DNA from: Actinosynnema pretiosum
GTDB taxonomy: Bacteria > Actinomycetota > Actinomycetes > Mycobacteriales > Pseudonocardiaceae
Length of the DNA stretch: 64,000 nucleotides
Assembly (NCBI RefSeq): GCF_024171695.1
Contig: NZ_JAMTCF010000017.1
Coordinates: 164,913 to 228,912 of the forward strand
Direction of reading: 5' to 3'
Shown: positions 61,550 to 64,000 of the stretch, one piece after another
Layout of the letters: every line of letters begins with the position of its first letter
Numbering within the stretch: position 1 is the stretch's first letter
The notes under the pieces: model-generated
The model's input: only the letters and a program-made list of their open reading frames with translations
Told to the model about the DNA's origin: nothing
The model's database searches: none
Program-made: the position numbers and the translations under genes

Positions 61550-63517
61550 ATGGGCAAGGGGTCCCGCCAGAAGTCTCAGAAGTCCCAGCAGTCCCGGAGC
61601 TCATCTCCGGGGGCGCCCCAGAGACCACGCGGCGACTCCGAGCGAGGTGACTCCAAGGCCGGTCGTCACACCGAGCCCGGTCGGTCCGAACCCGACCACT
61701 CTGGGCCTGCCCACTCCGGGCCCGGTCACTTCGAGGTCATCGCAGAGCCGTTGCGGGCACCGGTGGACCGGGAGGTGTCGATCACCGTTCGCGGAGCGCG
61801 CGCCGGGGCGGAGGTGACGCTCAAGCTGTCCACGGGTGGCTACGAGGCGGAAGCGGTGTTCCTGGCCGACGAGCGCGGCGTGGTCGACGTGACCAGGCAC
61901 GCTCCGGTGTCGGGCTCGTACGCGGGCGTGGACCCGATGGGCCTGTTCTGGTCGGCCCGCCCGACGGGCGACCAGCCGGCCAGCTCGGCGATCCCGGCAA
62001 ACTCGGCCAAGCCAGGCCGGGTGCTCCTGACGGCGAGCACGGACAGGGCCAGTGCGAACCCGACAGGCACGGCTCCGGTCGGTGCCGACGCGGTGGAAGC
62101 CGCTGCGTCCTCCGCGCCGGGTGCCGAGGTGTCCACCTCGGTCGCATCGGGCGCGGCTGACCAGGCGCTGGGCGGCCTGAGCGCTTCCGCAGGCGTGTCA
62201 GCGCTGGCCAGGAAGGCGCTCTCAGGGGCGCCCCAACCGGCCGACGCACCTGAAGACGCGCCCACCGCTGAATCGACGTCCACCGCTGAATCGGTGCCCG
62301 CATCGGTGACTGCTGCCGAGTCGGCGGCTGCCACTGAGCCGGTGTCCGCTGCCGAAACGATGACCGCTGCCGGTACTGCTGCCGTTGATCTGTCGGCGGC
62401 TGGTGACGAGTCAGCGGGTGCTGATGCGTCAGCGTCCGAGGTGGCGGTCGTTGAGCTCGAACTGGAACGGCTGTCCGTGCCGGACGGTGTGCGGCGCAGC
62501 GAGTTCGCGGGCGGTGTGCTGTTCGAGCCGCAGACCGAGACCTCGGGGATGGGTACCGGTCCTGCTGCCGGTGCCAATGCCGATGCCGCCGGTGTCGGTG
62601 CTGCCGCTGCCGGTGCTGCTGCTTCCGGAGTCGGTGCTGCTGCCCCTGCGGCCGGAGTTGGCACCGGATCCGCTGCTGGTGCTGTCGCTGGTGCTGCTGT
62701 TGTCGGGGTGATCGTGCTCGGTGGCAGTGAGGGTGGTCTGCACGAGTTGGACGCCGCGCTGCTCGCCGGGCACGGGTTCGCCGCGTTGGCGCTGCCCTAC
62801 TTCGGCGCGCCCGGTGTGCCCGAGAACCTGGTGGACGTGCCGCTGGAGCACGTGGGCGCCGCAGTGGACGCCCTGGCCGAGCGGTTTGGTGGTCCCGTCG
62901 GGCTGGTGGGCGGGTCGCGCGGTGGGGAGTTGGCGCTGTTGGCTGCGTCCGTGTTCCCGGCGGTGCGGGCCGTGGTCAGCGTGGCCGGGAGCGGGGTGGT
63001 GACACAGTGCATCGGGGCTGGCAAGCGTTTGCTTGAGGTCCTCGAACTGGACGCGGCATCGTGGACCTGGCAGGGGCAGCCGGTGCCGTACCTGCCCTAC
63101 AGCGTGAGTTCCGGGATGCGCGCGGCGATCGTGAACGGCGAGCCGGTCGTCCTGGCCGAGGCGTTCGACCTCGGTGACGGCTTCCCGGAGGACGTGGAGA
63201 TCCCGGTGGAGCGGATCGCCGGTCCGGTGCTCCTGGTCTCCGGCGACCAGGACGCGAGTTGGCCGAGCGCGGCACTGAGCGAGGTCGCGCACCGGAGGCT
63301 GGAGGCCAACGCCCACCCGCACGCCCACGAGCACGTCGTCCACCCCGGAGCAGGCCACCTGCTGGCAGGCCCCCCGAACCGCCCCCAGCCGGACAACGCC
63401 GTGGACGGCCCCGGAGTCCGCTTCGAGATGGGCGGCGACCGCGCCGTGACCGCGCGTGCCAAGGCCGACACCTGGAACCGGACCGTCGCCTTCCTGAAGA
63501 CCCACCTCACGACCTGA
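61550..63517 (+). CDS. BAAT/acyl-CoA thioesterase-type hydrolase with Ala-rich insertions
   Basis: 655 residues from an ATG with GGGGGAGGG upstream. A Lys/Ser/Gln-rich tail is followed by the Ig-like N-domain of acyl-CoA thioesterases (FEVIAEPLRAPVDREVSITV, GRVLLTASTDRA). Two low-complexity Ala/Ser/Thr/Gly-rich inserts (about residues 175-300 and 340-385) separate it from the alpha/beta hydrolase: VIVLGGSEGGLHELD, nucleophile Ser in VGGSRGGELAL, Asp in VSGDQDASWPS and His in HPGAGHLLAGPPN. The family hydrolyses or transfers acyl-CoA. The substrate is unknown. Confidence 0.8.
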   Translation: MGKGSRQKSQKSQQSRSSSPGAPQRPRGDSERGDSKAGRHTEPGRSEPDHSGPAHSGPGHFEVIAEPLRAPVDREVSITVRGARAGAEVTLKLSTGGYEAEAVFLADERGVVDVTRHAPVSGSYAGVDPMGLFWSARPTGDQPASSAIPANSAKPGRVLLTASTDRASANPTGTAPVGADAVEAAASSAPGAEVSTSVASGAADQALGGLSASAGVSALARKALSGAPQPADAPEDAPTAESTSTAESVPASVTAAESAAATEPVSAAETMTAAGTAAVDLSAAGDESAGADASASEVAVVELELERLSVPDGVRRSEFAGGVLFEPQTETSGMGTGPAAGANADAAGVGAAAAGAAASGVGAAAPAAGVGTGSAAGAVAGAAVVGVIVLGGSEGGLHELDAALLAGHGFAALALPYFGAPGVPENLVDVPLEHVGAAVDALAERFGGPVGLVGGSRGGELALLAASVFPAVRAVVSVAGSGVVTQCIGAGKRLLEVLELDAASWTWQGQPVPYLPYSVSSGMRAAIVNGEPVVLAEAFDLGDGFPEDVEIPVERIAGPVLLVSGDQDASWPSAALSEVAHRRLEANAHPHAHEHVVHPGAGHLLAGPPNRPQPDNAVDGPGVRFEMGGDRAVTARAKADTWNRTVAFLKTHLTT

Positions 63518-63905
63518 GCAACCAGCCACCCGAGCGCACCAAGCACGCCGCACGTCCCGAGTGCGCCACACGGTCCGAGCGCGCCGCACATCCCGAGCAC
63601 ACCGCACCCCCGGCTGCTCGCCAGCCGGCTACTCGCCAGCCGGGTGTGCGCCAGTCGGGTGTGCGGCCAACATCCGACTGTTGGATCAGCGCGCGATCAG
63701 CCGATCGACACGTGATCAACCGACGACACCCGATCAACTGGCCGACACGCGGTTGGCTGGCCAGCGCCCGGCAGTACCGGTTGGGCCGCCAGAATTGACC
63801 GGCCACCCCCCGAATCCGGCTACCGCCAGTCAGCCATCCACCGCTCGGCCAGCCAGCGAGTCAGCCACCGCCACTAGCCACCCCGGTCGGCCGGTGCAAT
63901 CGTTC
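63518..63905. other. Gene-free repetitive stretch
   Basis: It contains degenerate repeats such as CGCCAGCCGGCTACTCGCCAGCCGG near 63625-63650 and GATCA-rich DNA near 63690-63740. A minus-strand frame at 63507-63806 is Arg/Trp/Ala-rich and looks non-coding. Confidence 0.4.
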
Positions 63906-64000
63906 GCCCGCAGCCCGCAGCCCGCAGCCCGCAGCCCGCAGCCCGCAGCCCGCAGCCCGCAGCCCGCAGCCCGCAGCCCGCAGCCCGCAGCCCGCAGCCC
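63906..64000. repeat. Heptanucleotide tandem repeat array running off the right edge
   Basis: Perfect copies of CCCGCAG, 13.5 of them in 95 bases, continuing past the window. A seven-base unit shifts the frame at each copy, so three units encode PAARSPQ in every frame on the plus strand. Confidence 0.95.

Noticed and set aside
63507..63806. A minus-strand 99-codon gene after the hydrolase
   Set aside because: Overlaps the end of the hydrolase gene, is composed of Arg/Ala/Trp repeats and lacks a ribosome site.
63906..64000. CRISPR array at the right edge
   Set aside because: The units are identical seven-base repeats with no spacers.

Overview
The window looks like chromosomal DNA of a high-GC actinomycete. 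GTG starts and GTGA or ATGA stop/start overlaps are common, there is an F420-type LLM oxidoreductase and a SARP/BTAD regulator, and the right third carries the actinobacterial order argS-lysA-hom-thrC-thrB-rho-rpmE-prfA, with the DUF3105/DUF305 pair divergent from argS. A Pseudonocardiales genus such as Actinosynnema or Saccharothrix is my best guess; that is inference from style and gene order, not a database match.

Layout. 1-4.5 kb: end of a membrane protein, then an AAA ATPase plus subtilase pair resembling IetAS. 4.6-11.3 kb: ROK regulator divergent from a dipeptide/oligosaccharide-type ABC transporter with a fused permease-ATPase. 11.4-14.1 kb: two paralogous small membrane proteins around a VOC protein, then a RloA/RloB (AbiL-like) pair whose rloB is frameshifted. 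14.2-20.7 kb: alpha-galactosidase divergent from beta-mannosidase, a LacI-type sensor without its DNA-binding domain, and an aldo/keto reductase. With the transporter and ROK regulator this suggests manno-/galactomanno-oligosaccharide use. 20.7-22.0 kb: a two-gene candidate RiPP locus, a 31-residue aromatic-ended peptide that is too short for usual gene callers and a SagB-type oxidase. 22.6-26.2 kb: rsgA, LLM oxidoreductase, GyrI-like and SRPBCC proteins. 26.3-30.2 kb: a degenerate Fic protein, a repeat-rich coding region coupled to a small HTH gene, a divergent HTH gene and three evenly spaced operators. 30.3-34.4 kb: alpha/beta hydrolase divergent from a BTAD-AAA regulator.

34.5-40.4 kb holds the most interesting unit: four tightly packed genes encoding a TIR protein, a KGGVGR ATPase that appears to end in a second TIR-like domain, a winged-helix protein and a 1033-residue double ATPase with a HerA/FtsK-like C-terminal half. 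I read it as a candidate NAD-targeting anti-phage system, conceptually like SIR2-HerA. 40.6-48.1 kb: secreted GH5 enzyme, tRNA-Arg(CCG), CDF metal exporter and a very large secreted GH92 mannosidase. 48.6-61.3 kb: housekeeping genes for arginyl-tRNA, lysine and threonine synthesis, transcription termination and translation. 61.3-64.0 kb: a perfect SOS box, a BAAT-type hydrolase with Ala-rich inserts, and a heptanucleotide repeat array running off the right edge.

Themes: several separate defence or conflict modules (IetAS-like, RloAB, Fic, TIR/HerA) are scattered among mannan-use genes and a conserved housekeeping block. No transposase, integrase or CRISPR array was seen.
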